Shown here piece by piece: positions 25,474-33,853 of a DNA stretch of 64,000 nt. Source of the DNA: Siphonobacter sp. BAB-5405 (lineage in GTDB: Bacteria > Bacteroidota > Bacteroidia > Cytophagales > Spirosomataceae); assembly GCF_002872335.1 (NCBI RefSeq), contig NZ_NJAG01000001.1, positions 186,001 to 250,000 of the forward strand, read 5' to 3'. Positions within the stretch are counted from its first letter, which is position 1. Every line of letters begins with the position of its first letter. A program made the translations under genes and the position numbers. The notes under the pieces are model-generated. The model was not told where the DNA came from. It did no database searches and saw only the letters and a program-made list of their open reading frames with translations.

Positions 25474-26139
25474 CTAATTAAACATTAACCGTAGGTTACT
25501 TTCAACATAATTTTTGATCATAGATAACAACTCATTACCATCGATTAATTTCAAATAATACTTATAAGTACTTGATGCATACTTTTTTATAACATCAGCG
25601 GAGAACTTTAAATTCGTAACCATTATACCTGTACTAGCTTTAAGTTCATTTATTTTAAAAAGAAATCTTTCTATTACATCAACACCTATTGCTTTCTTTT
25701 TACTTGTCTTGCATTCTATTAAATGATTAGTAGGCACTGTATCATCTTTTCTTGCAATCATATCATATCCACCATCTCTTGTCTTCTTAGTTGGTTCTAC
25801 ATCATAACCTAATGATATAAAGACTCTTCTTACTATACATTCAAAATCATAATGATGTGTACTAAATATTTTTTTCTTATCTCTATAAATTTCCAGTATT
25901 ATTTCGTCAATTTCATCCAGTTCATTTTTTGTTTTAACTTTATTAAATTGTATTATAGCTTTAGCATCTTTACCAACTATCTCATCACTAACTATATTAT
26001 TTACGTTTACATCTATTAAGTCACCTCCAAAAGTTGATATAAAACTTTCAATAATTGGAACTATTGGATTACTAGCAACAACGCCATTAATAGCTGCCAA
26101 CTGCTTAAGCAATGCAGAAGAACTAACGATGAATTTCAT
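25474..26139 (-). CDS. Mrr-type restriction endonuclease fused to a DnaN (sliding clamp) N-terminal segment
   Basis: 221-aa protein. Residues 94-215 form an Mrr_cat (PF04471-type) nuclease domain: YDFECIVRRVF with Glu100, GGYDMIAR with Asp126, and LIECKTSKK with Glu142 and Lys144, the D...ExK active site; a LIDGNELLSMI tail is typical. Residues 1 to about 35, and perhaps to 50, read as the start of a Bacteroidota DNA polymerase III beta clamp (MKFIVSSSALLKQLAAINGV then NPIVPIIESF); the clamp does not continue after that. About 60-90 is a charged linker. It is AT-rich in third codon positions throughout, unlike dnaE, which ends 116 bp upstream on the same strand. Such Mrr domains cut foreign, often modified, DNA. 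The fusion could direct it to the replisome or be a chance capture of a start region. Confidence 0.85.
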   Translation of the reverse strand: MKFIVSSSALLKQLAAINGVVASNPIVPIIESFISTFGGDLIDVNVNNIVSDEIVGKDAKAIIQFNKVKTKNELDEIDEIILEIYRDKKKIFSTHHYDFECIVRRVFISLGYDVEPTKKTRDGGYDMIARKDDTVPTNHLIECKTSKKKAIGVDVIERFLFKINELKASTGIMVTNLKFSADVIKKYASSTYKYYLKLIDGNELLSMIKNYVESNLRLMFN

Positions 26140-26196
26140 TTGTGCATATTTAATTGATGGAAATCTATAGTAGTTATGCTCCTAGTAAATATACCA

Positions 26197-26245
26197 TAAA
26201 AAGTAAGACCCACCAGCCAAAAGCCGATGGGTCTTACTTTTTATA
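26197..26245 (-). terminator. Terminator of dnaE
   Basis: Perfect 17-bp stem (26197-26213 with 26229-26245) with a 15-nt loop, ending in a U run on the minus strand just after the dnaE stop. It separates dnaE from the nuclease gene, so the latter needs its own promoter. Confidence 0.85.
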
Positions 26246-26255
26246 ACAAAAACTC

Positions 26256-29200
26256 TTAATTCAACCGAAAACTATTCTTCCCTACCAGCTGCTCCAACCC
26301 CTTAATCAAATCATTCGAAACGTTGATTTTATTGAAGCGGCTTTGCAAGACTACCTCTACCGGACTTTCCGAGTCTTTGAGTTTCACGAACAAGTTACAG
26401 GTGCCCGGGTTTTGTTTGAACAACTCACTCAAGCTGGCCACCAATTCGCCGCTTACTTCCTGCAAATTGATCTCCAGACTCAGCTGCTTACACATCTTCT
26501 CCCGTACTTCGGGCAGGAGCTGAATTTGTGTGGCTTTGAACTCGTACTGGCCCTGGTTCCGCCAGCTCGGTTGTAGTTTTCCCCGAATGTACAGGAAACG
26601 ATCCTGGGCTACGTATTGTCCCATTTTAACGTAATCGTCGCCAAACAGGGCCAACTCCATGCTTCCGGCATAATCTTCAATCGTAAACAGACAGAAGGGA
26701 TTGCCATTTTTGGCGTATCGCTCCTGATACTTCGTTACGATTCCGGCAATGCGGACATCGCGGTTGTACCAGTTCTTCTCTTCTTCCGAATCGCGGAAAC
26801 GGTCGAGCGTAATGTCGCAGAAGTTATCCAGCTCAATCCGGAACTCATCCAGCGGGTGACCGGAAATGTATACCCCAATCACATCGCGTTCCTGGTTGAG
26901 TTCGATCATCCGGGCCCAGGGTTCCGTCGACGGTACGCGGGGGGCCATCATGTTGGCTCCGCCACCCCCACTCATCGCTCCGAACAGTGATACCTGAGCG
27001 GCGGCTTTTTCTTCGTGGTGTTTGTTGGCGTACCGAATCAGTGTTTCAATAAACGTACCCGTTCCCGTATCGGCAAAAAACGCCGCCCGGTTGATGCCAA
27101 AGCCGTCGAAGGCTCCGGCATAGGCCAGCGATTCCAGCGTTTTCTTGTTCACCGTACGCAGGTTGATTCGGGTGACGAAATCAAAAATATCCTGGTAGGG
27201 ACCATTGGCGTTTCGTTCCTGAATGATGCTATCCACGGCCGCATCGCCCGTACCCTTGATTCCACCCAGGCCAAACCGAATCTGTTTTTTCTTATTAACG
27301 TTGAATTCCTTGATGGATTCGTTCACGTCGGGACCTAATACGTCGAGACCCATCCGGCGGGTTTCTTCCATGAAGAGCGTAATCTTCTTGATATCGCCCA
27401 GCTCGTTGGTTAAGTTGGCCGCCATGTACTCTTCCGGGTAGTGGGCCTTCAGGTAGGCCGTCTGGTAGGCCACGAACGCGTAACAGGTCGAGTGCGACTT
27501 GTTGAAGGCGTACTGAGCGAAGGCTTCCCAGTCGGTCCAGACCTTTTCGAGTTTCTTGGCGTCCAGACCTTTGGCGACGGCTCCTTCCATGAATTTGCCC
27601 TTCATCTTATCCAGCGTCGCCCGGTCTTTCTTACCCATGGCCTTCCGCAGTACGTCGGCGTCCCCTTTGGAGAAGCCCGCCAGTTTCTGCGACAGCAACA
27701 TCACCTGCTCCTGGTACACTGTGATTCCGTAGGTATCGGCCAGGTATTCTTCCATTTCGGGAAGGTCATAGACAACGGGTTTACGTCCGTGTTTCCGATC
27801 AATAAATTCAGGAATGTACTGAATCGGACCGGGTCGGTACAGGGCGTTCATGGCAATAAGGTCCTCAAACCGCGTCGGTTTCAGTTCCTTCATGTACTTC
27901 TGCATCCCGGCACTTTCGTACTGGAAGATTGCGTAGGTTTCACCGCGTTGGAACAGCTCGTAGGTCTTCGCATCGTCGAGCGGCAGGCTGTCCAGGTCAA
28001 TTTCCACACCGTGGTTTTGCCGGATTAGAGCCAGTGCGTTTTTCAGGATCGTCAGCGTGGACAATCCCAAAAAGTCCATCTTGATTACCCCGGCATCCTC
28101 AATCACTTTCCCTTCAAACTGGGTAATAAACCAGTCCGAATCTTTCGAGGTACACACGGGAATAATCTCCGTCAAATCCATCGGAGCAATGATGATCCCC
28201 GCCGCGTGGATACCCGTACCCCGCACGGAACCTTCCAGTTTCAGGGCTTCGGTTAGCACCTTTCCGGCGACGGTATTGGATTTCATCGTATCCCGCAATT
28301 TCTGGATATTCTGAATCTCCTCGCCGCCCCAGCCTTCTTTATCCTTCACGCCGCCGGGTCCGTCGATGGGAGCCAGCAGGACGCGTTGCAGGTTCAGGTC
28401 CAGGGGTTTTTCCGGAATCAGTTTGGTCAGGATATTCGTCTCATCCAGCGGCAAATCCAGTACGCGGCCTACGTCTTTGATCGCCGACTTGGCTTTCATC
28501 CCCGTATAGCTCACAATCTGGGCTACCTGATTTCGACCGTATTTATCAACGACGTAATCAATCACTTTCTGGCGACCGGCATCGTCAAAGTCCGTATCAA
28601 TATCGGGCATGGATTTCCGGTCAGGGTTCAGGAAACGCTCGAACAGTAGGTTGTACTTGATCGGGTCAATGTTCGTAATGCCAATACAGTACGCCACCGC
28701 CGAACCCGCCGCCGAGCCCCGGCCCGGCCCGACAAATACGCCAATGTCGCGACCCGCCTTGATGAAGTCCATTACAATGAGGAAGTACCCGGCGAAACCC
28801 ATCGTTTTAATGGTATGCAGCTCGAAGTTGAGGCGTTCCTCGGCTTCGGGCGAGATGGTTTCGTAGCGTTGTCGGGCTCCTTCAAATGTCAGGTGACGCA
28901 GGTATTCCCACTGGTTCAGGGTATCATCGGCGTGTACCTTGAATTCGTTGGGAATGGGGAAATTAGGCAGCAGAATGTCTTTCTTCAGTTTCGGTTCGAA
29001 ACACTTGTCGACAATCTCCTGCGTATTATCCAGGCCTTCGGGAATGTGTCCCCAGACCTGCAACATTTCGTTCTTCGTCTTGAAATAAAATTGGTCGTTG
29101 TAAAAAGCAAACCGCGAGCCGCGGGGCATGGCCTCGTCATCCGAGAAGTCCTTGGCCGAGGGCGTACTCTGCTTTTCACCGGTGTTGACGCACAGCAAAA

Positions 29201-29858
29201 TGTCGTGGGCGTTGGCATCCTGCTGATCTACGTAGTGACTATCATTGGAGACAATCACCTTTACATTGTGCTTACGGGCAAACTTGAGCAGCACCTCATT
29301 GACCCGCTTCTGATCTGGGATTTCGTGATCCTGTAGTTCGACGTAGAAGTCTTCGCCGAAGATATTCAGCCACCACAGAAACTCCTTTTCACCTTCCTCT
29401 TCGCCCTTCCGCAGAATGGCTTTCGGTACGCTAGCCCCGATACAACAGGTCGTAGCGATGAGGCCTTCGTGGTACTGTTCGATCAGGGTTTTATCAATCC
29501 GGGGGTACTTGCCGTACATGCCTTCGATGAACCCCAGCGAACAGAGCTTGACCAGATTTCGGTACCCAACTTCGTTTTTGGCCAGCATCAGCTGGTGGTA
29601 CCGAACGTCTTTCTTTTCCTTGGTAAACTTCCGCTCATGCCGATCCTGTACTACGTAAAATTCACAGCCTACAATGGGTTTTACCCCGTGCTTTCCGGCT
29701 TCGGCCACGAATTTGAACACGCCGAACATATTACCGTGGTCGGTAATGGCTACTGCCGAATGTCCGTCCGCCTTGGCTTTCTTGAACATACCGCCAATGT
29801 CAGCGGCACCATCGAGCAAGGAAAATTTGGTATGGCAGTGAAGATGGGAAAAATGCAT
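26256..29858 (-). CDS. dnaE: DNA polymerase III alpha subunit
   Basis: 1200-aa catalytic subunit of the replicative polymerase. The PHP domain is at about 3-70 (HLHCHTKFSLLDGA, ITDHGNMFG), the palm with the catalytic PDIDTDFDD near residue 415, and GRGSAAGSAVAY just before. The internal sliding-clamp-binding motif QVSLF (codons near 26982-26996) follows the helix-hairpin-helix region, and the C-terminal OB fold begins near VRIAGIVTKYQ. Length and order are normal for DnaE. Monocistronic, with a strong terminator. Confidence 0.97.
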   Translation of the reverse strand: MHFSHLHCHTKFSLLDGAADIGGMFKKAKADGHSAVAITDHGNMFGVFKFVAEAGKHGVKPIVGCEFYVVQDRHERKFTKEKKDVRYHQLMLAKNEVGYRNLVKLCSLGFIEGMYGKYPRIDKTLIEQYHEGLIATTCCIGASVPKAILRKGEEEGEKEFLWWLNIFGEDFYVELQDHEIPDQKRVNEVLLKFARKHNVKVIVSNDSHYVDQQDANAHDILLCVNTGEKQSTPSAKDFSDDEAMPRGSRFAFYNDQFYFKTKNEMLQVWGHIPEGLDNTQEIVDKCFEPKLKKDILLPNFPIPNEFKVHADDTLNQWEYLRHLTFEGARQRYETISPEAEERLNFELHTIKTMGFAGYFLIVMDFIKAGRDIGVFVGPGRGSAAGSAVAYCIGITNIDPIKYNLLFERFLNPDRKSMPDIDTDFDDAGRQKVIDYVVDKYGRNQVAQIVSYTGMKAKSAIKDVGRVLDLPLDETNILTKLIPEKPLDLNLQRVLLAPIDGPGGVKDKEGWGGEEIQNIQKLRDTMKSNTVAGKVLTEALKLEGSVRGTGIHAAGIIIAPMDLTEIIPVCTSKDSDWFITQFEGKVIEDAGVIKMDFLGLSTLTILKNALALIRQNHGVEIDLDSLPLDDAKTYELFQRGETYAIFQYESAGMQKYMKELKPTRFEDLIAMNALYRPGPIQYIPEFIDRKHGRKPVVYDLPEMEEYLADTYGITVYQEQVMLLSQKLAGFSKGDADVLRKAMGKKDRATLDKMKGKFMEGAVAKGLDAKKLEKVWTDWEAFAQYAFNKSHSTCYAFVAYQTAYLKAHYPEEYMAANLTNELGDIKKITLFMEETRRMGLDVLGPDVNESIKEFNVNKKKQIRFGLGGIKGTGDAAVDSIIQERNANGPYQDIFDFVTRINLRTVNKKTLESLAYAGAFDGFGINRAAFFADTGTGTFIETLIRYANKHHEEKAAAQVSLFGAMSGGGGANMMAPRVPSTEPWARMIELNQERDVIGVYISGHPLDEFRIELDNFCDITLDRFRDSEEEKNWYNRDVRIAGIVTKYQERYAKNGNPFCLFTIEDYAGSMELALFGDDYVKMGQYVAQDRFLYIRGKLQPSWRNQGQYEFKATQIQLLPEVREKMCKQLSLEINLQEVSGELVASLSELFKQNPGTCNLFVKLKDSESPVEVVLQSRFNKINVSNDLIKGLEQLVGKNSFRLN

Positions 29859-30275
29859 AGTAACGGGGCTCTCTATCCTACAACAAAATCAAACTTGAAG
29901 ATACGATGAAAAACGTAGGAGGGCAAGTTAGGTTCCGATTGCCCCAGGATTTTCTATATCGGGCGAATGATGATTTCGCTCGTCTCTGTGGTTTTGTAAA
30001 TTTAGAGTTCAGGCCCTATACTCAACCAGACCATGGTATTTCCTAGTAAATACGTTTATCTATACTACCTATACTTTACATTATCCAAAAATACCTATCT
30101 TACTACCGAATAACACCTAGATATTACCAAACACCTTATTATTTACTATTTTAAATTCTTTTCATTTAGTTTTAGCCTATATTCATTACCGTTACCCCAG
30201 GTGTTTCATTTTTTGCATCCGCTTTTATTTTCAAAGTACAAGTACTCTCATTTTATACTCAACTTGGTGCTGTGA

Positions 30276-30310
30276 TTTAAGCCATTTGTTAGTAACGGTT
30301 ATGGCTTAAA
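30276..30310. promoter_or_regulatory. 10-bp inverted repeat upstream of the C25 protease gene
   Basis: TTTAAGCCAT (30276-30285) and ATGGCTTAAA (30301-30310) with 15 bp between. Possible operator or RNA hairpin; about 100 bp before the candidate promoter. Confidence 0.35.
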
Positions 30311-30411
30311 CCGCAGTTAATCTTTAATAATTTAAACACTAACCTGATATCTTTTAACTTTTCATATTTTTTAAACTTATGTTAAGCCACGCAAAAAAGT
30401 AGGTAAATGAC

Positions 30412-30442
30412 TTTGTAATTGAATCCTTTGCTTTCATATTTG
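30412..30442 (+). promoter_or_regulatory. Candidate Bacteroidota-type promoter of the C25 protease gene
   Basis: TTTG at 30412-30415 and CATATTTG at 30435-30442, separated by 19 bp, match the TTTG / TAnnTTTG pattern of the Bacteroidota primary sigma factor with one mismatch. The leader would be about 108 nt. Confidence 0.4.
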
Positions 30443-30556
30443 TATGTCAACCCTATTGATTTCCATGCTACTAAGGTATTTTTTGACCGCTTAAACGCTG
30501 TAATCCGAATCCATAATTTCCACCCTTCGTTAAGTGTTTCCTTTTTTTAAAGTTGT

Positions 30557-33500
30557 ATGAAAAAACTTTACTTTTTACTCCCTCTTCTTCTACTAGGCTG
30601 GGCGAGAGAGTCCTTTTCCCAACAAGCTGGTAATGAGTGGATTAATTACCAGCAGTCGTATTTTAAAATTCCTGTTACACAGAAAGGAATTTACCGTATT
30701 ACCTACGCTGAGCTACAATCCGCCGGTTTTGATCTACAAGCCAACCCTCAACAGATTCAATTGTTCAGACGAGGCGTTGAACAGGCTATCTCTGTTGTCG
30801 GCGAGGGTGATGGGAAATTTGACGGTAGCGACTACATTGAGTTTTTTGGCGTAGGGAACGACGGCTCCCGTGATGCTGAACTGTACGTACCTAAGGAATC
30901 ACACACTAACCCCTACGTGAGTTTATTTACGGATAACTCCTATTATTTTCTGACCGTCAGTCAAAGTACCAAAGGAAAACGTGTAGCGGTATCTACGCTT
31001 TCTTCGAATGGGCTTACCGCTGAAAGCTATCACCTGGCAGAAACCGTCATTGCTTACAACAAAGCCTTTCACGTAGGTGCTTCTTACGACGCCGTTAATA
31101 ACTTACAGGATTACCAGCAGGGTATTTCGGTGAGTGAATTTGGTCCTGGTAAAGGATATATGGATGAGCGGATTTATGCCGGCAGTAGCCGTAACTACAC
31201 GCTTCCGCTGATTAACGCATACCGGCAGGGTCCGGCTCCCAGCCTGGAAACTTCGTTCTATGGCGTAGGCCGGGGAGCCCACAGCATTGACTTTACCGTA
31301 GGAAACTCGTCCGTAACCAATACAGCCTTTTCGGATCTTCAGACGGTTAAAGTAAACAAATCCCTGGACTGGAGTAACTTCAACACCAACGAAGGCACTG
31401 CTACGATTACTTCCAAGCAAGGCTCGAATGCAGTCGTTTATTTCAAGCTTAGTTATGCCCAAACACTCGACTTGTCGGGTATTAGTGGCAAAGCTATCAA
31501 TACCCGCACGAATAGCTCAGGTACTTCGCTTCTTCGCTTTTCGAATGCCACTTCCAATGACCAGGTTTATGATATTACGGATCTGAATGCCGTGCAAAAA
31601 ATTACGGCAACCCTAACGAATGGTACACTGGACGCAGTCGTCGGAAACGCACAAAGCACCCGGAATCTTTGGGTAAGTCGCACGGCTGGTTCTGTGGCTA
31701 GAATTGAACGCGTTTCGTTCCGTTCCATTAACGCCAGCGATTACAATTACCTGATTCTGACTTATAAATCCCTGCAACAGGGGGCTGATGCCTATAGTGC
31801 CTACCGGGCTTCCAGCCAGGGCGGTAGCTATAAACCTTTAGTAGTGGATATGGATTTGATTTCCAATCAGTTTAACTACGGAGAAAATAGCCCTCTGGCC
31901 ATCCGGCGGTTTGCTGACTATATGGCAAAAGGTGGTTCCAGACATCTGTTCCTGATTGGACGGGCCATTGCACCTCAGTACTTCCGGACTGGTAATCTTA
32001 CCACCAGCGAAGCCATGAACGAGGTTAATCAGATTCCTACGGGTGGCTGGCCTGGCTCCGATTGGCTGCTGGTGATGGGGCTCAACGGCAAGGCTGCCAA
32101 TGTTCCCGCTCTTTCCGTAGGCCGACTGAATACGATCACTTCAGACGAAGTATATGCTTATTTGAATAAAGTAAAAGAATACGAAAGCCAACCTGCAGCC
32201 TTGTGGCGTAAGAGATTCCTGAACCTGAGTGGCGGTCGTGATTTCAACTACGAAATTCCTACGTTTAAAAACTACGCCAACGGCTATTCCAACATCGTTA
32301 AAAACGCACCGCTCGGCGGAAATGCCAAGATTATTTCCAAACAAACGACGGCCAACGTGGAGTTTTTCGACGTTTCGAAAGATGTAAATGCGGGGCTAAG
32401 TATGATTACGTTTTTCGGTCACTCCGGTCCCGGCTATACGGACATTGACATTGGACTGGCGACGAACAGCAATTTTAACAACAAGGGTAAATACCCGATT
32501 ATGTTTGTGAATGGCTGCGAAGCAGGGAACATCTTTTCGAATGATAACATTCAGACGGTTGGTACTAACTGGGTCAATACAGCCGATCGGGGAGCAATTG
32601 TATTCCTAGGTTCTTCATTTCTGGGATGGCCGAGTTACCTGGATCGCTATTCCAGCCTTCTGTTCCAAAATCTTTCGAGCTCTACTTATCTCAACAAATC
32701 GTTTGGCGATGTACTCGTAGCGACAACCACTCGCTATGTATCGGACAACCCGAACAACAAAATGACCATAGGACACGCCCAGGAATTTAACCTACAGGGT
32801 GACCCGGCCATTGTTCCATACCCCTTAACCAAGCCTGATCTGGCTTTTGAGGCAGGTAACCTGTTTGTACAATCAGGTAGTACATCAACGGGAAATTTCA
32901 AACTGGGTGTAGTGGTTAGCAACTTGGGTACCGTACCAGGTACTAACGTTAAAGTTTCACTGAAACGGACGGTAAATACTGCTGCTTCCAACAACACGAT
33001 TGCCAATGTTTCAAACAATACGATGGACCTGGGTACACTGACTTTCAATCCGGTTCGCTATCGGGATACCCTGTATTTCGACGTTACTAACACCATGAAT
33101 GCGGTGAGTAACAATCAAATCGATGCCGTTATCGACGCAGAAAACGCCATTGATGAAGTTACCAAGAGCAATAATCAGCTCGCCTTTGACTATGTAATTG
33201 ATGCTCCTCTACCCGTTAGCATCATCTATTTTAAAGGTCAGGTTGAATCAAGTGCGGGAAAAAGCTTTACAGGCGTAGATGCGACTTCTATTCCTGAAAA
33301 CGTAGGCACCCTTTCCTGGAAAGTAAGCGATGAAAAAAACATTCTGGGCTACGGTATAGAAAAAAGCGTTGATGGGAAAAACTGGGTTAGTATTGGCTAT
33401 ACGCCCTCTCAGCATACTTCTTCAGCTCTGTACACTTTCTACGATACGAAACTTCGGGTAGGTAATAGCTATTATCGCCTGAAAATCGATGAAGCGTCAG

Positions 33501-33796
33501 AGCCGGACCATTACAGCAAGATTATTGCTCTTCGTGTGGCCCCAACGTATGGGCTGATTGCTTATCCAAGTCCAGCGGATGCGGATGTTACCATCACCAT
33601 TAAAGAGAATGCGGGTAGTACTGCCACTGCTGTACAAGCCGTTCTGTATAGCCCCATGGGTCAGGCAGTCTGGAAGGGAGAAATCCGGAATGGTGCTGTT
33701 ACCATACCTACCCAAAGTTTAACCAATGGACTTTATCATCTACACGTGAACGACGGTACCGCTATTCAAAAACAGAAGATTGTTGTAGCTCACTAG
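30557..33796 (+). CDS. Gingipain-like C25 family cysteine protease with T9SS sorting domain
   Basis: 1079-aa secreted protein. It has a signal peptide (cleavage near ESFSQQ), an N-terminal beta-rich region, a C25 peptidase domain at about 400-740 with the His of FFGHSGPGY (His622) and the Cys of VNGCEAGN (Cys654), a CARDB-like adhesion domain near 750-880, and a C-terminal T9SS type A sorting domain (about 1000-1079; YPSPADADVTI, MGQAVWKG, GLYHLHV). It would leave the cell by the gliding-linked type IX system. The family includes both exported proteases and PorU, the T9SS sortase; the CARDB domain favours an exported protease but PorU-like function is not excluded. A terminator follows. Confidence 0.88.
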   Translation: MKKLYFLLPLLLLGWARESFSQQAGNEWINYQQSYFKIPVTQKGIYRITYAELQSAGFDLQANPQQIQLFRRGVEQAISVVGEGDGKFDGSDYIEFFGVGNDGSRDAELYVPKESHTNPYVSLFTDNSYYFLTVSQSTKGKRVAVSTLSSNGLTAESYHLAETVIAYNKAFHVGASYDAVNNLQDYQQGISVSEFGPGKGYMDERIYAGSSRNYTLPLINAYRQGPAPSLETSFYGVGRGAHSIDFTVGNSSVTNTAFSDLQTVKVNKSLDWSNFNTNEGTATITSKQGSNAVVYFKLSYAQTLDLSGISGKAINTRTNSSGTSLLRFSNATSNDQVYDITDLNAVQKITATLTNGTLDAVVGNAQSTRNLWVSRTAGSVARIERVSFRSINASDYNYLILTYKSLQQGADAYSAYRASSQGGSYKPLVVDMDLISNQFNYGENSPLAIRRFADYMAKGGSRHLFLIGRAIAPQYFRTGNLTTSEAMNEVNQIPTGGWPGSDWLLVMGLNGKAANVPALSVGRLNTITSDEVYAYLNKVKEYESQPAALWRKRFLNLSGGRDFNYEIPTFKNYANGYSNIVKNAPLGGNAKIISKQTTANVEFFDVSKDVNAGLSMITFFGHSGPGYTDIDIGLATNSNFNNKGKYPIMFVNGCEAGNIFSNDNIQTVGTNWVNTADRGAIVFLGSSFLGWPSYLDRYSSLLFQNLSSSTYLNKSFGDVLVATTTRYVSDNPNNKMTIGHAQEFNLQGDPAIVPYPLTKPDLAFEAGNLFVQSGSTSTGNFKLGVVVSNLGTVPGTNVKVSLKRTVNTAASNNTIANVSNNTMDLGTLTFNPVRYRDTLYFDVTNTMNAVSNNQIDAVIDAENAIDEVTKSNNQLAFDYVIDAPLPVSIIYFKGQVESSAGKSFTGVDATSIPENVGTLSWKVSDEKNILGYGIEKSVDGKNWVSIGYTPSQHTSSALYTFYDTKLRVGNSYYRLKIDEASEPDHYSKIIALRVAPTYGLIAYPSPADADVTITIKENAGSTATAVQAVLYSPMGQAVWKGEIRNGAVTIPTQSLTNGLYHLHVNDGTAIQKQKIVVAH

Positions 33797-33811
33797 GAGT
33801 TATGTACTTAA

Positions 33812-33853
33812 AACAGAAAAAGGCCTCGCTTGAAAGCGAGGCCTTTTTCTGTT
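33812..33853. terminator. Bidirectional terminator
   Basis: Perfect 20-bp stem (33812-33831 with 33834-33853) around GGCCTCGC, with A and T runs on both sides. Serves the C25 gene (+) and the convergent S9 peptidase (-), whose stop codon overlaps its last two bases. Confidence 0.9.

Larger units (their letters stand above)
29859..30556. other. 698-bp AT-rich divergent promoter region
   Basis: Lies between dnaE and the C25 protease gene, which point away from each other. No protein-coding signal. It holds an inverted repeat at 30276-30310 and a candidate promoter at 30412-30442; the rest shows nothing I recognise. Confidence 0.5.

Noticed and set aside
27441-28028. 195-aa open frame antisense to dnaE
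   Set aside because: Shadow; several similar ones lie along dnaE.
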